Assembly: GCA_032718475.1 (NCBI GenBank)
Contig: JAUCBJ010002391.1
Span: forward strand, 1-59,953
DNA: 59,953 nt
Reading direction: 5' to 3'
Source: Nemertoderma westbladi
Taxonomy: Eukaryota; Xenacoelomorpha; Nemertodermatida; Nemertodermatidae
Under the pieces are notes generated by a model. That model was not told where the DNA came from. It did no database searches and saw nothing but the letters and a program-made list of their open reading frames with translations. The position numbers and the translations under genes were made by a program. The stretch's first letter is position 1, and the number at the start of each line of letters is the position of its first letter. Positions 29,512 to 44,250 of this stretch are shown here, piece by piece.

Positions 29512-32500
29512 TGGCCTACCGGTACTGTTTCTGGTGTTGCCATTGATTCATTATGCCTACCGGCTGACCGGTACTGTTGCTATTGATTCATTATGCCTAC
29601 CGGCTGATCGGCACCTTTACCGGTGTTGTCATTAATTCATTATGCCTACCGGTACTGTTACCAGTGTTGCCATTGATTAATTATGCCTACCGGTACTGTT
29701 ACCGGTGTTACCATTCATTCATTATGCCTACCGGTACTGTTTCCGGTGTTGCCATTGATTCATTATGCCTACCGGTAATGTTACCGGTGTTGCCATTGAT
29801 TCATTATGCCTACCGGTGCTGTTTCCGGTGTTGCCATTCAGCCATTGATTCATTATGCCTACCGGTACTGTTTCCGGTGTTGCCATTGATTCATTATGCC
29901 TACTTGTACTGTTACCGGTGTTGTCATTGATTCATTATGCCTACCGGTAAAGTTTCCTGTGTTGCCATTGATTAATTATGCCTACCGGTAAAGTTTCCAG
30001 TGTTGCCATTGATTCATTATGCTTACCGGTACTGTTACCGGTGTTGCCATTGATTCATTATGCCTACCGGTACTGTTACCGGTGTTGCCATTGATTCACT
30101 ATGCCTACCGGTACCTTTTCCGGTGTTGCCATTGATTCATTATGCCTACCGGTACTGTTACCGGTGTTGCCATTGATTCATTATGCCTACCGGTACTGTT
30201 TCCTGTGTTGCCATTGATTCATTATGCCTACCGGTACTGTTACCGGTGTTGCCATTGATTCATTATGCCCACCGGTGCTGTTTCCGGTGTTGCCATTCAG
30301 CCATTGATTCATTATGCCTACCGGTACTGTTTCCGGTGTTGCCATTGATTCATTATGCCTACTTGTACTGTTACCGGTGTTGCCATTGATTCATTATGCC
30401 TACCGGTAAAGTTTCCTGTGTTGCCATTGATTCATTATGCTTACCGGTACTGTTACAGGTGTTGCCATTGATTCATTATGCCTACCGGTACTGTTACCGG
30501 TGTTGCCATTGATTCACTATGCCTACCGGTACCTTTTCCGGTGTTGCCATTGATTCATTATGCTTACCGGTACTGTTACAGGTGTTGCCATTGATTCACT
30601 ATGCCTACCGGTACTGTTAACCGGTGTTGCCATTGATTCATTATGCCCACCGGTGCTGTTTCCGGTGTTGCCATTCAGCCATTGATTCATTATGCCTACC
30701 GGTACTGTTACCGGTGTTGCCATTGATTCATTATGCCTACCGGTACTGTTACCGGTGTTGCCATTGATTCATTATGCCCACCGGTGCTGTTTCCGGTGTT
30801 GCCATTCAGCCATTGATTCATTATGCCTACCGGTACTGTTTCCGGTGTTGCCATTGATTCATTATGCCTACTTGTACTGTTACCGGTGTTGCCATTGATT
30901 CATTATACATACCGGTACTGTTACCGGTGTTGCCATTGATTCATTATGCCTACCGGTACCGGTACTGTTACCGGTGTTGCCATTGATTCATTATGCCTAC
31001 CGGTAAAGTTTCCTGTGTTGCCATTGATTCATTATGCTTACCGGTACTGTTACAGGTGTTGCCATTGATTCACTATGCCTACCGGTACCTTTTCCGGTGT
31101 TGCCATTGATTCATTATGCTTACCGGTACTGTTACAGGTGTTGCCATTGATTCACTATGCCTACCGGTACTGTTTCCGGTGTTGCCATTGATTCATTATG
31201 CCTACTTGTACTGTTACCGGTGTTGTCATTGATTCATTATGCCTACCGGTAAAGTTTCCTGTGTTGCCATTGATTAATTATGCCTACCGGTAAAGTTTCC
31301 AGTGTTGCCATTGATTCATTATACATACCGGTACTGTTACCGGTGTTGCCATTGATTCATTATACATACCGGTACTGTTTCCGGTGTTGCCATTGATTCA
31401 TTATGCCTACCGGTACTGTTACCGGTGTTGCCATTGATTCATTATACATACCGGTACTGTTTCCGGTGTTGCCATTGATTCATTATTCATACCGGTACTG
31501 TTTCCGGTGTTGCCATTGATTCATTATGCCTACCGGTAAAGTTTCCTGTGTTGCCATTGATTCATTATGCCTACCGGTAAAGTTTCCTGTGTTGCCATTG
31601 ATTCATTATGCCTACCGGTACTGTTTCCGGTGTTGCCATTGATTCATTATGCCTACTTGTACTGTTACCGGTGTTGCCATTGATTCATTATGCCTACCGG
31701 TACTGTTTCCTGTGTTGCCATTGATTCATTATGCCTACCGGTACTGTTTCCGGTGTTGCCATTCAGCCATTGATTCATTATGCCTACCGGTACTGTTACC
31801 GGTGTTGCCATTGATTCATTATGCCTACTTGTACTGTTACAGGTGTTGCCATTGATTCATTATGCCTACCGGTACTGTTTCCGGTGTTGCCATTCAGCCA
31901 TTGATTCATTATGCCTACCGGTACTGTTACCGGTGTTGCCATTGATTCATTATGCCTACTTGTACTGTTACAGGTGTTGCCATTGATTCACTATGCCTAC
32001 CGGTACCTTTTCCGGTGTTGCCATTGATTCATTATGCTTACCGGTACTGTTACAGGTGTTGCCATTGATTCACTATGCTTACCGGTACTGTTACCGGTGT
32101 TGCCATTGATTCATTATGCCTACCGGTAAAGTTTCCTGTGTTGCCATTGATTCATTATGCCTACCGGTACTGTTTCCGGTGTTGCCATTGATTCATTATG
32201 CCTACTTGTACTGTTACAGGTGTTGCCATTGATTCACTATGCCTACCGGTACCTTTTCCGGTGTTGCCATTGATTCATTATGCTTACCGGTACTGTTACA
32301 GGTGTTGCCATTGATTCACTATGCTTACCGGTACTGTTTCCGGTGTTGCCATTGATTCATTATGCCTACCGGTACTGTTACCGGTGTTGCCATTGATTCA
32401 TTATACATACCGGTACTGTTTCCGGTGTTGCCATTGATTCATTATACATACCGGTACTGTTTCCGGTGTTGCCATTGATTCATTATGCCTACTTGTACTG

Positions 32501-35500
32501 TTACCGGTGTTGCCATTGATTCATTATGCATACCGGTACTGTTTCCGGTGTTGCCATTGATTCATTATGCCTACTTGTACTGTTACCGGTGTTGCCATTG
32601 ATTCATTATGCATACCGGTACTGTTTCCGGTGTTGCCATTGATTCATTATGCCTACTTGTACTGTTTCCGGTGTTGCCATTGATTCATTATGCCTACTTG
32701 TACTGTTACCGGTGTTGTCATTGATTCATTATGCCTACCGGTAAAGTTTCCTGTGTTGCCATTGATTCATTATGCTTACCGGTACTGTTACCGGTGTTGC
32801 CATTGATTCACTATGCCTACCGGTACTGTTTCCGGTGTTGCCATTGATTCATTATGCCTACTTGTACTGTTACCGGTGTTGCCATTGATTCATTATGCCT
32901 ACTTGTACTGTTACCGGTGTTGCCATTGATTCATTATGCCTACTTGTACTGTTACCGGTGTTGCCATTGATTCATTATGCCTACTTGTACTGTTACCGGT
33001 GTTGCCATTGATTCATTATGCCTACCGGTAAAGTTTCCTGTGTTGCCATTGATTCATTATGCTTACCGGTACTGTTTCCGGTGTTGCCATTGATTCATTA
33101 TGCCTACTTGTACTGTTACCGGTGTTGCCATTGATTCATTATGCCTACTTGTACTGTTACCGGTGTTGCCATTGATTCATTATGCCTACTTGTACTGTTA
33201 CCGGTGTTGCCATTGATTCATTATGCCTACCGGTAAAGTTTCCTGTGTTGCCATTGATTCACTATGCCTACCGGTACTGTTTCCGGTGTTGCCATTGATT
33301 CATTATGCCTACTTGTACTGTTACCGGTGTTGCCATTGATTCATTATGCCTACTTGTACTGTTACCGGTGTTGCCATTGATTCATTATGCCTACTTGTAC
33401 TGTTACCGGTGTTGCCATTGATTCATTATGCCTACTTGTACTGTTACCGGTGTTGCCATTGATTCATTATGCCTACTTGTACTGTTACCGGTGTTGCCAT
33501 TGATTCATTATGCCTACCGGTAAAGTTTCCTGTGTTGCCATTGATTCATTATACATACCGGTACTGTTTCCGGTGTTGCCATTGATTCACTATGCCTACC
33601 GGTACTGTTTCCGGTGTTGCCATTGATTCATTATGCCTACTTGTACTGTTACCGGTGTTGTCATTGATTCATTATGCCTACTTGTACTGTTACCGGTGTT
33701 GCCATTGATTCATTATGCCTACTTGTACTGTTACCGGTGTTGCCATTGATTCATTATGCCTACCGGTAAAGTTTCCAGTGTTGCCATTGATTCATTATAC
33801 ATACCGGTACTGTTACCGGTGTTGCCATTGATTCATTATGCCTACTGGTACTGTTACCGGTGTTGCCATTGATTCATTGTGCATACCGGTACTGTTACCG
33901 GTGTTGCCATTGATTCATTATGCCTACCGGTACTGTTACCAGTGTTGCCATTGATTCATTATGCCTACTTGTACTGTTACCGGTGTTGCCATTGATTCAT
34001 TATGCCTACTTGTACTGTTACCGGTGTTGTCATTGATTCATTATGCCTACTTGTACTGTTACCGGTGTTGCCATTGATTCATTATGCCTACTTGTACTGT
34101 TACCGGTGTTGTCATTGATTCATTATGCCTACCGGTAAAGTTTCCTGTGTTGCCATTGATTCATTATGCTTACCGGTAAAGTTTCCAGTGTTGCCATTGA
34201 TTCATTATGCCTACCGGTACTGTTACCGGTGTTGCCATTGATTCATTATGCTTACCGGTAAAGTTTCCAGTGTTGCCATTGATTCATTATGCCTACCGGT
34301 ACTGTTACAGGTGTTGCCATTGATTCACTATGCCTACCGGTACTGTTTCCGGTGTTGCCATTGATTCATTATGCCTACTTGTACTGTTACCGGTGTTGTC
34401 ATTGATTCATTATGCCTACTTGTACTGTTACCGGTGTTGCCATTGATTCATTATGCCTACTTGTACTGTTACCGGTGTTGTCATTGATTCATTATGCCTA
34501 CCGGTAAAGTTTCCTGTGTTGCCATTGATTCATTATACATACCGGTACTGTTACCGGTGTTGCCATTGATTCATTATGCCTACCGGTACTGTTTCCGGTG
34601 TTGCCATTGATTCATTATACATACCGGTACTGTTACCGGTGTTGCCATTGATTCATTATGCTTACCGGTACTGTTACCGGTGTTGCCATTGATTCATTAT
34701 ACATACCGGTACTGTTTCCGGTGTTGCCATTGATTCATTATGCCTACCGGTAAAGTTTCCTGTGTTGCCATTGATTCATTATGCTTACCGGTACTGTTAC
34801 AGGTGTTGCCATTGATTCACTATGCCTACCGGTACTGTTTCCGGTGTTGCCATTGATTCATTATGCCTACTTGTACTGTTACCAGTGTTGCCATTGATTC
34901 ATTATGCCTACCGGTACTGTTACCGGTGTTGCCATTGATTCATTATGCCTACCGGTAAAGTTTCCTGTGTTGCCATTGATTCATTATGCTTACCGGTACT
35001 GTTACAGGTGTTGCCATTGATTCACTATGCCTACCGGTACTGTTTCCGGTGTTGCCATTGATTCATTATGCCTACTTGTACTGTTACCGGTGTTGTCATT
35101 GATTCATTATGCCTACCGGTAAAGTTTCCTGTGTTGCCATTGATTAATTATGCCTACCGGTAAAGTTTCCAGTGTTGCCATTGATTCATTATGCCTACCG
35201 GTACTGTTACCGGTGTTGCCATTGATTCATTATACATACCGGTACTGTTACCGGTGTTGCCATTAATTCATTATGCCTACCGGTACTGTTACCGGTGTTG
35301 CCATTGATTCATTATACATACCGGTACTGTTTCCGGTGTTGCCATTGATTCATTATGCCTACCGGTACTGTTACCGGTGTTGCCATTGATTCATTATGCC
35401 TACTTGTACTGTTTCCGGTGTTGCCATTGATTCATTATGCATACCGGTACTGTTTCCGGTGTTGTCATTGATTCATTATGCCTACCGGTAAAGTTTCCTG

Positions 35501-38500
35501 TGTTGCCATTGATTAATTATGCCTACCGGTAAAGTTTCCAGTGTTGCCATTGATTCATTATGCCTACCGGTACTGTTACCGGTGTTGCCATTGATTCATT
35601 ATACATACCGGTACTGTTACCGGTGTTGCCATTAATTCATTATGCCTACCGGTACTGTTACCGGTGTTGCCATTGATTCATTATACATACCGGTACTGTT
35701 TCCGGTGTTGCCATTGATTCATTATGCCTACCGGTACTGTTTCCGGTGTTGCCATTGATTCATTATGCCTACCGGTACTGTTACCGGTGTTGCCATTGAT
35801 TCATTATGCCTACTTGTACTGTTTCCGGTGTTGCCATTGATTCATTATGCATACCGGTACTGTTTCCGGTGTTGTCATTGATTCATTATGCCTACCGGTA
35901 AAGTTTCCTGTGTTGCCATTGATTAATTATGCCTACCGGTAAAGTTTCCAGTGTTGCCATTGATTCATTATGCCTACCGGTACTGTTACCGGTGTTGCCA
36001 TTGATTCATTATACATACCGGTACTGTTTCCGGTGTTGCCATTGATTCATTATGCCTACCGGTACTGTTACCGGTGTTGCCATTGATTCATTATGCCTAC
36101 CGGTACTGTTTCCTGTGTTGCCATTGATTCATTATGCTTACCGGTACTGTTACAGGTGTTGCTATTGATTCATTATGCCTACCGGTACTGTTTCCGGTGT
36201 TGCCATTGATTCATTATGCCTACCGGTACTGTTACCGGTGTTGCCATTGATTCATTATGCCTACCGGTAAAGTTTCCTGTGTTGCCATTGATTAATTATG
36301 CCTACCGGTAAAGTTTCCAGTGTTGCCATTGATTCATTATGCCTACCGGTACTGTTACCGGTGTTGCCATTGATTCATTATACATACCGGTACTGTTACC
36401 GGTGTTGCCATTAATTCATTATGCCTACCGGTACTGTTACCGGTGTTGCCATTGATTCATTATACATACCGGTACTGTTTCCGGTGTTGCCATTGATTCA
36501 TTATGCCTACCGGTACTGTTACCGGTGTTGCCATTGATTCATTATGCCTACTTGTACTGTTTCCGGTGTTGCCATTGATTCATTATGCATACCGGTACTG
36601 TTTCCGGTGTTGTCATTGATTCATTATGCCTACCGGTAAAGTTTCCTGTGTTGCCATTGATTAATTATGCCTACCGGTAAAGTTTCCAGTGTTGCCATTG
36701 ATTCATTATGCCTACCGGTACTGTTACCGGTGTTGCCATTGATTCATTATACATACCGGTACTGTTTCCGGTGTTGCCATTGATTCATTATGCCTACCGG
36801 TACTGTTACCGGTGTTGCCATTGATTCATTATGCATACCGGTACTGTTTCCGGTGTTGCCATTGATTCATTATGCATACCGGTACTGTTTCCGGTGTTGC
36901 CATTCAGCCATTGATTCATTATGCCTACCGGTAAAGTTTCCTGTGTTGCCATTGATTCATTATGCTTACCGGTACTGTTACCGGTGTTGCCATTGATTCA
37001 TTATGCCTACTTGTACTGTTTCCGGTGTTGCCATTGATTCATTATGCCTACCGGTACTGTTACCGGTGTTGCCATTGATTCATTATGCATACCGGTACTG
37101 TTTCCGGTGTTGCCATTGATTCATTATGCATACCGGTACTGTTTCCGGTGTTGCCATTGATTCATTATGCATACCGGTACTGTTTCCGGTGTTGCCATTG
37201 ATTCATTATGCCTACCGGTAAAGTTTCCTGTGTTGCCATTGATTCATTATGCCTACTTGTACTGTTTCCGGTGTTGCCATTGATTCATTATGCCTACCGG
37301 TACTGTTACCGGTGTGGCCATTGATTCATTATGCATACCGGTACTGTTTCCGGTGTTGCCATTGATTCATTATGCATACCGGTACTGTTTCCGGTGTTGC
37401 CATTGATTCATTATGCCTACCGGTAAAGTTTCCAGTGTTGCCATTGATTCATTATGCTTACCGGTACTGTTACAGGTGTTGCCATTGATTCACTATGCCT
37501 ACCGGTACTGTTACCGGTGTTGCCATTGATTCACTATGCCTACCGGTACTGTTTCCGGTGTTGCCATTGATTCATTATGCCTACCGGTACCTTTTCCGGT
37601 GTTGCCATTGATTCACTATGCCTACCGGTACCTTTTCCGGTGTTGCCATTGATTCATTATGCTTACCGGTACTGTTACAGGTGTTGCCATTGATTCACTA
37701 TGCCTACCGGTACTGTTTCCGGTGTTGCCATTGATTCATTATGCCTACTTGTACTGTTACCGGTGTTGTCATTGATTCATTATGCCTACCGGTAAAGTTT
37801 CCTGTGTTGCCATTGATTAATTATGCCTACCGGTAAAGTTTCCAGTGTTGCCATTGATTCATTATGCCTACCGGTACTGTTACCGGTGTTGCCATTGATT
37901 CATTATACATACCGGTACTGTTACCGGTGTTGCCATTAATTCATTATGCCTACCGGTACTGTTACCGGTGTTGCCATTGATTCATTATACATACCGGTAC
38001 TGTTTCCGGTGTTGCCATTGATTCATTATGCCTACCGGTACTGTTACCGGTGTTGCCATTGATTCATTATGCCTACTTGTACTGTTTCCGGTGTTGCCAT
38101 TGATTCATTATGCATACCGGTACTGTTTCCGGTGTTGTCATTGATTCATTATGCCTACCGGTAAAGTTTCCTGTGTTGCCATTGATTAATTATGCCTACC
38201 GGTAAAGTTTCCAGTGTTGCCATTGATTCATTATGCCTACCGGTACTGTTACCGGTGTTGCCATTGATTCATTATACATACCGGTACTGTTTCCGGTGTT
38301 GCCATTGATTCATTATGCCTACCGGTACTGTTACCGGTGTTGCCATTGATTCATTATGCATACCGGTACTGTTTCCGGTGTTGCCATTGATTCATTATGC
38401 ATACCGGTACTGTTTCCGGTGTTGCCATTGATTCATTATGCCTACCGGTAAAGTTTCCTGTGTTGCCATTGATTCATTATGCTTACCGGTACTGTTACCG

Positions 38501-41500
38501 GTGTTGCCATTGATTCATTATACATACCGGTACTGTTTCCGGTGTTGCCATTGATTCATTATGCCTACCGGTACTGTTACCGGTGTTGCCATTGATTCAT
38601 TATGCCTACCGGTACTGTTACCGGTGTTGCCATTGATTCATTATGCCTACCGGTACTGTTACCGGTGTTGCCATTGATTCATTATACATACCGGTACTGT
38701 TACCGGTGTTGCCATTGATTCATTATGCCTACCGGTACTGTTACCGGTGTTGCCATTGATTCATTATACATACCGGTACTGTTACCGGTGTTGCCATTGA
38801 TTCATTGTGCCTACCGGTACTGTTACCGGTGTTGCCATTGATTCATTATACATACCGGTACTGTTTCCGGTGTTGCCATTGATTCATTATGCCTACTTGT
38901 ACTGTTACCGGTGTTGCCATTGATTCATTATGCATACCGGTACTGTTTCCGGTGTTGCCATTGATTCATTATGCATACCGGTAAAGTTTCCTGTGTTGCC
39001 ATTGATTCATTATGCATACCGGTACTGTTTCCGGTGTTGCCATTGATTCATTATGCCTACCGGTAAAGTTTCCAGTGTTGCCATTGATTCATTATGCTTA
39101 CCGGTACTGTTACCGGTGTTGCCATTGATTCACTATGCCTACCGGTACTGTTACCGGTGTTGCCATTGATTCATTATGCATACCGGTAAAGTTTCCTGTG
39201 TTGCCATTGATTCATTATGCCTACCGGTACTGTTGCCGGTGTTGCCATTGATTCATTATGCCTACCGGTACTGTTACCGGTGTTGCCATTGATTCATTAT
39301 GCTTACCGGTACTGTTACCGGTGTTGCCATTGATTCATTATGCCTACTTGTACTGTTACCGGTGTTGCCATTGATTCATTATGCATACCGGTACTGTTAC
39401 CGGTGTTGCCATTGATTCATTATGCCTACTTGTACTGTTACCGGTGTTGCCATTGATTCATTATGCATACCGGTACTGTTTCCGGTGTTGCCATTGATTC
39501 ATTATGCATACCGGTAAAGTTTCCAGTGTTGCCATTGATTCATTATGCCTACTTGTACTGTTACCGGTGTTGCCATTGATTCATTATGCTTACCGGTACT
39601 GTTACCGGTGTTGCCATTGATTCATTATGCCTACTTGTACTGTTACCGGTGTTGCCATTGATTCATTATGCATACCGGTACTGTTTCCGGTGTTGCCATT
39701 GATTCATTATGCATACCGGTAAAGTTTCCTGTGTTGCCATTGATTCATTATGCATACCGGTACTGTTTCCGGTGTTGCCATTGATTCATTATGCCTACCG
39801 GTAAAGTTTCCAGTGTTGCCATTGATTCATTATGCTTACCGGTACTGTTACCGGTGTTGCCATTGATTCACTATGCCTACCGGTACTGTTACCGGTGTTG
39901 CCATTGATTCATTATGCATACCGGTAAAGTTTCCTGTGTTGCCATTGATTCATTATGCCTACCGGTACTGTTTCCGGTGTTGCCATTGATTCATTATACA
40001 TACCGGTACTGTTTCCGGTGTTGCCATTGATTCATTATGCCTACCGGTACTGTTACCGGTGTTGCCATTGATTCATTATGCCTACTTGTACTGTTACCGG
40101 TGTTGCCATTGATTCATTATGCATACCGGTACTGTTTCCGGTGTTGCCATTGATTCATTATGCATACCGGTAAAGTTTCCTGTGTTGCCATTGATTAATT
40201 ATGCCTACCGGTAAAGTTTCCAGTGTTGCCATTGATTCATTATGCTTACCGGTACTGTTACCGGTGTTGCCATTGATTCATTATGCCTACTTGTACTGTT
40301 ACCGGTGTTGCCATTGATTCATTATGCATACCGGTACTGTTTCCGGTGTTGCCATTGATTCATTATGCATACCGGTACTGTTTCCGGTGTTGCCATTGAT
40401 TCATTATGCCTACCGGTAAAGTTTCCTGTGTTGCCATTGATTCATTATGCCTACCGGTAAAGTTTCCAGTGTTGCCATTGATTCATTATGCTTACCGGTA
40501 CTGTTACCGGTGTTGCCATTGATTCACTATGCCTACCGGTACTGTTACCGGTGTTGCCATTGATTCATTATGCCTACCGGTAAAGTTTCCTGTGTTGCCA
40601 TTGATTCATTATGCCTACCGGTAAAGTTTCCTGTGTTGCCATTGATTCATTATGCTTACCGGTACTGTTTCCGGTGTTGCCATTGATTCATTATGCTTAC
40701 CGGTACTGTTACCGGTGTTGCCATTGATTCATTATACATACCGGTACTGTTTCCGGTGTTGCCATTGATTCATTATGCCTACCGGTACTGTTACCGGTGT
40801 TGCCATTGATTCATTATGCCTACTTGTACTGTTTCCGGTGTTGCCATTGATTCATTATGCATACCGGTACTGTTTCCGGTGTTGTCATTGATTCATTATG
40901 CCTACCGGTAAAGTTTCCTGTGTTGCCATTGATTAATTATGCCTACCGGTAAAGTTTCCAGTGTTGCCATTGATTCATTATGCCTACCGGTACTGTTACC
41001 GGTGTTGCCATTGATTCATTATACATACCGGTACTGTTTCCGGTGTTGCCATTGATTCATTATGCCTACCGGTACTGTTACCGGTGTTGCCATTGATTCA
41101 TTATGCATACCGGTACTGTTTCCGGTGTTGCCATTGATTCATTATGCATACCGGTACTGTTTCCGGTGTTGCCATTGATTCATTATGCCTACCGGTAAAG
41201 TTTCCTGTGTTGCCATTGATTCATTATGCTTACCGGTACTGTTACCGGTGTTGCCATTGATTCATTATACATACCGGTACTGTTTCCGGTGTTGCCATTG
41301 ATTCATTATGCCTACCGGTACTGTTACCGGTGTTGCCATTGATTCATTATGCCTACCGGTACTGTTACCGGTGTTGCCATTGATTCATTATGCCTACCGG
41401 TACTGTTACCGGTGTTGCCATTGATTCATTATACATACCGGTACTGTTACCGGTGTTGCCATTGATTCATTATGCCTACCGGTACTGTTACCGGTGTTGC

Positions 41501-44005
41501 CATTGATTCATTATACATACCGGTACTGTTACCGGTGTTGCCATTGATTCATTGTGCCTACCGGTACTGTTACCGGTGTTGCCATTGATTCATTATACAT
41601 ACCGGTACTGTTTCCGGTGTTGCCATTGATTCATTATGCCTACTTGTACTGTTACCGGTGTTGCCATTGATTCATTATGCATACCGGTACTGTTTCCGGT
41701 GTTGCCATTGATTCATTATGCATACCGGTAAAGTTTCCTGTGTTGCCATTGATTCATTATGCATACCGGTACTGTTTCCGGTGTTGCCATTGATTCATTA
41801 TGCCTACCGGTAAAGTTTCCAGTGTTGCCATTGATTCATTATGCTTACCGGTACTGTTACCGGTGTTGCCATTGATTCACTATGCCTACCGGTACTGTTA
41901 CCGGTGTTGCCATTGATTCATTATGCATACCGGTAAAGTTTCCTGTGTTGCCATTGATTCATTATGCCTACCGGTACTGTTGCCGGTGTTGCCATTGATT
42001 CATTATGCCTACCGGTACTGTTACCGGTGTTGCCATTGATTCATTATGCTTACCGGTACTGTTACCGGTGTTGCCATTGATTCATTATGCCTACTTGTAC
42101 TGTTACCGGTGTTGCCATTGATTCATTATGCATACCGGTACTGTTACCGGTGTTGCCATTGATTCATTATGCCTACTTGTACTGTTACCGGTGTTGCCAT
42201 TGATTCATTATGCATACCGGTACTGTTTCCGGTGTTGCCATTGATTCATTATGCATACCGGTAAAGTTTCCAGTGTTGCCATTGATTCATTATGCCTACT
42301 TGTACTGTTACCGGTGTTGCCATTGATTCATTATGCTTACCGGTACTGTTACCGGTGTTGCCATTGATTCATTATGCCTACTTGTACTGTTACCGGTGTT
42401 GCCATTGATTCATTATGCATACCGGTACTGTTTCCGGTGTTGCCATTGATTCATTATGCATACCGGTAAAGTTTCCTGTGTTGCCATTGATTCATTATGC
42501 ATACCGGTACTGTTTCCGGTGTTGCCATTGATTCATTATGCCTACCGGTAAAGTTTCCAGTGTTGCCATTGATTCATTATGCTTACCGGTACTGTTACCG
42601 GTGTTGCCATTGATTCACTATGCCTACCGGTACTGTTACCGGTGTTGCCATTGATTCATTATGCATACCGGTAAAGTTTCCTGTGTTGCCATTGATTCAT
42701 TATGCCTACCGGTACTGTTTCCGGTGTTGCCATTGATTCATTATACATACCGGTACTGTTTCCGGTGTTGCCATTGATTCATTATGCCTACCGGTACTGT
42801 TACCGGTGTTGCCATTGATTCATTATGCCTACTTGTACTGTTACCGGTGTTGCCATTGATTCATTATGCATACCGGTACTGTTTCCGGTGTTGCCATTGA
42901 TTCATTATGCATACCGGTAAAGTTTCCTGTGTTGCCATTGATTAATTATGCCTACCGGTAAAGTTTCCAGTGTTGCCATTGATTCATTATGCTTACCGGT
43001 ACTGTTACCGGTGTTGCCATTGATTCATTATGCCTACTTGTACTGTTACCGGTGTTGCCATTGATTCATTATGCATACCGGTACTGTTTCCGGTGTTGCC
43101 ATTGATTCATTATGCATACCGGTACTGTTTCCGGTGTTGCCATTGATTCATTATGCCTACCGGTAAAGTTTCCTGTGTTGCCATTGATTCATTATGCCTA
43201 CCGGTAAAGTTTCCAGTGTTGCCATTGATTCATTATGCTTACCGGTACTGTTACCGGTGTTGCCATTGATTCACTATGCCTACCGGTACTGTTACCGGTG
43301 TTGCCATTGATTCATTATGCCTACCGGTAAAGTTTCCTGTGTTGCCATTGATTCATTATGCCTACCGGTAAAGTTTCCTGTGTTGCCATTGATTCATTAT
43401 GCTTACCGGTACTGTTTCCGGTGTTGCCATTGATTCATTATGCTTACCGGTACTGTTACCGGTGTTGCCATTGATTCATTATGCCTACCGGTACTGTTAC
43501 CGGTGTTGCCATTGATTCACTATGCCTACCGGTACTGTTACCGGTGTTGCCATTGATTCACTATGCCTACCGGTACTGTTACCGGTGTTGCCATTGATTC
43601 ATTATGCCTACCGGTACTGTTACCGGTGTTGCCATTGATTCACTATGCCTACCGGTACTGTTACCGGTGTTGCCATTGATTCACTATGCCTACCGGTACT
43701 GTTTCCGGTGTTGCCATTGATTCATTATGCCTACCGGTACTGTTACCGGTGTTGCCATTGATTCATTATGCCTACCGGTACTGTTACCGGTGTTGCCATT
43801 GATTCATTATGCCTACCGGTACTGTTACCGGTGTTGCCATTGATTCATTATGCCTACCGGTACTGTTTCCGGTGTTGCCATTGATTCATTATGCCTACCG
43901 GTACTGTTACCGGTGTTGCCATTGATTCATTATGCCTACCGGTACTGTTACCGGTGTTGCCATTGATTCATTATACATACCGGTACTGTTACCGGTGTTG
44001 CCATA
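29512..44005. repeat. 41-bp satellite, about 350 monomers (14.5 kb)
   Basis: Monomer TTGCCATTGATTCATTATGC, CTACCGGTACTGTTACCGGT, G. A 41-base period was checked at 43875 and 43916. Main variants: CCTACTTGTACTG, CATACCGG, GGTAAAGTTTCC(T/A)GTG, GTTTCCGG, and a 49-bp form with an 8-base CATTCAGC insert (for example 29835, 30295, 36902). Monomers carry two ACCGGT palindromes 12 bp apart. Long blocks recur exactly at 2,747 bp (67 monomers) in 37960-43453. All ORFs of type PTGTVTGVAIDSLCLPVL are repeat artefacts. Confidence 0.98.
37960..43480. repeat. 2,747-bp tandem duplication inside the 41-bp satellite
   Basis: Rare markers repeat at exactly 2,747 bp: TTCATTGTGC at 38801 and 41548, TGTTGCCGGT at 39231 and 41978, and the blocks at 38041/40788, 38161/40908 and 40381/43128. 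Correspondence breaks upstream at about 37940/40690 (TTAATT versus TTGATT) and downstream at about 40735/43480. The two copies abut. Confidence 0.9.
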
Positions 44006-44094
44006 CAACATTACAAATAGGCCTATAAATCTTCAGCCCATTTATTATGTTTCATTCGCATACTATTTAGTTTCGTTATTATATTGTTTCCTAG

Positions 44095-44250
44095 GTTACG
44101 TTTCTGGCTTCGCATGCGATATGCCGCCCTGGTGATTAGCCCATGGCAACCTAAAGCTAAACGACCATACAAGTATTGGAGGAACTCGTTTATCTTTATG
44201 TTCGGAGTCTATTGTTTCATGTGGTACCACGACCAACCTCTAGTCGACAA
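44095..44250 (+). CDS. Small single-pass membrane protein, exon 2 (membrane span)
   Basis: Begins right after TTTCCTAG with G, completing the lysine codon of exon 1, and continues LRFWLRMRYAALVISPW (residues 42-58), a basic linker QPKAKRPYKYWRN, then the membrane segment SFIFMFGVYCFMWY (72-85) and HDQPLVD. It ends in AA before the donor GTTAGTAGC (phase 2). It lies only about 90 bp after the end of the satellite. Positive residues before the span and the aromatic belt at its end suit an inner-membrane protein with the N-terminus on the matrix side (inference). Confidence 0.82.

Larger units (their letters stand above)
29067..44094 (+). other. 15,028-bp intron 1, mostly 41-bp satellite
   Basis: Donor GTGAGT at 29067 and acceptor TTGTTTCCTAG ending at 44094. 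Phase 2 joins AA with G to make the lysine codon that starts KLRFWLRM. About 14.5 kb of this intron is one satellite. Confidence 0.85.

Noticed and set aside
29282-29635. 117-codon ORF as an alternative exon of the 28945 gene
   Set aside because: It runs into the satellite, and its only recognisable part resembles a frameshifted LINE end. The splice phases link exon 1 to 44095 instead.
29577-44135. ORFs of PTGTVTGVAIDSLCLPVL type
   Set aside because: Satellite translations. The last one (43932-44135) overlaps exon 2 in a different frame from the real coding frame.
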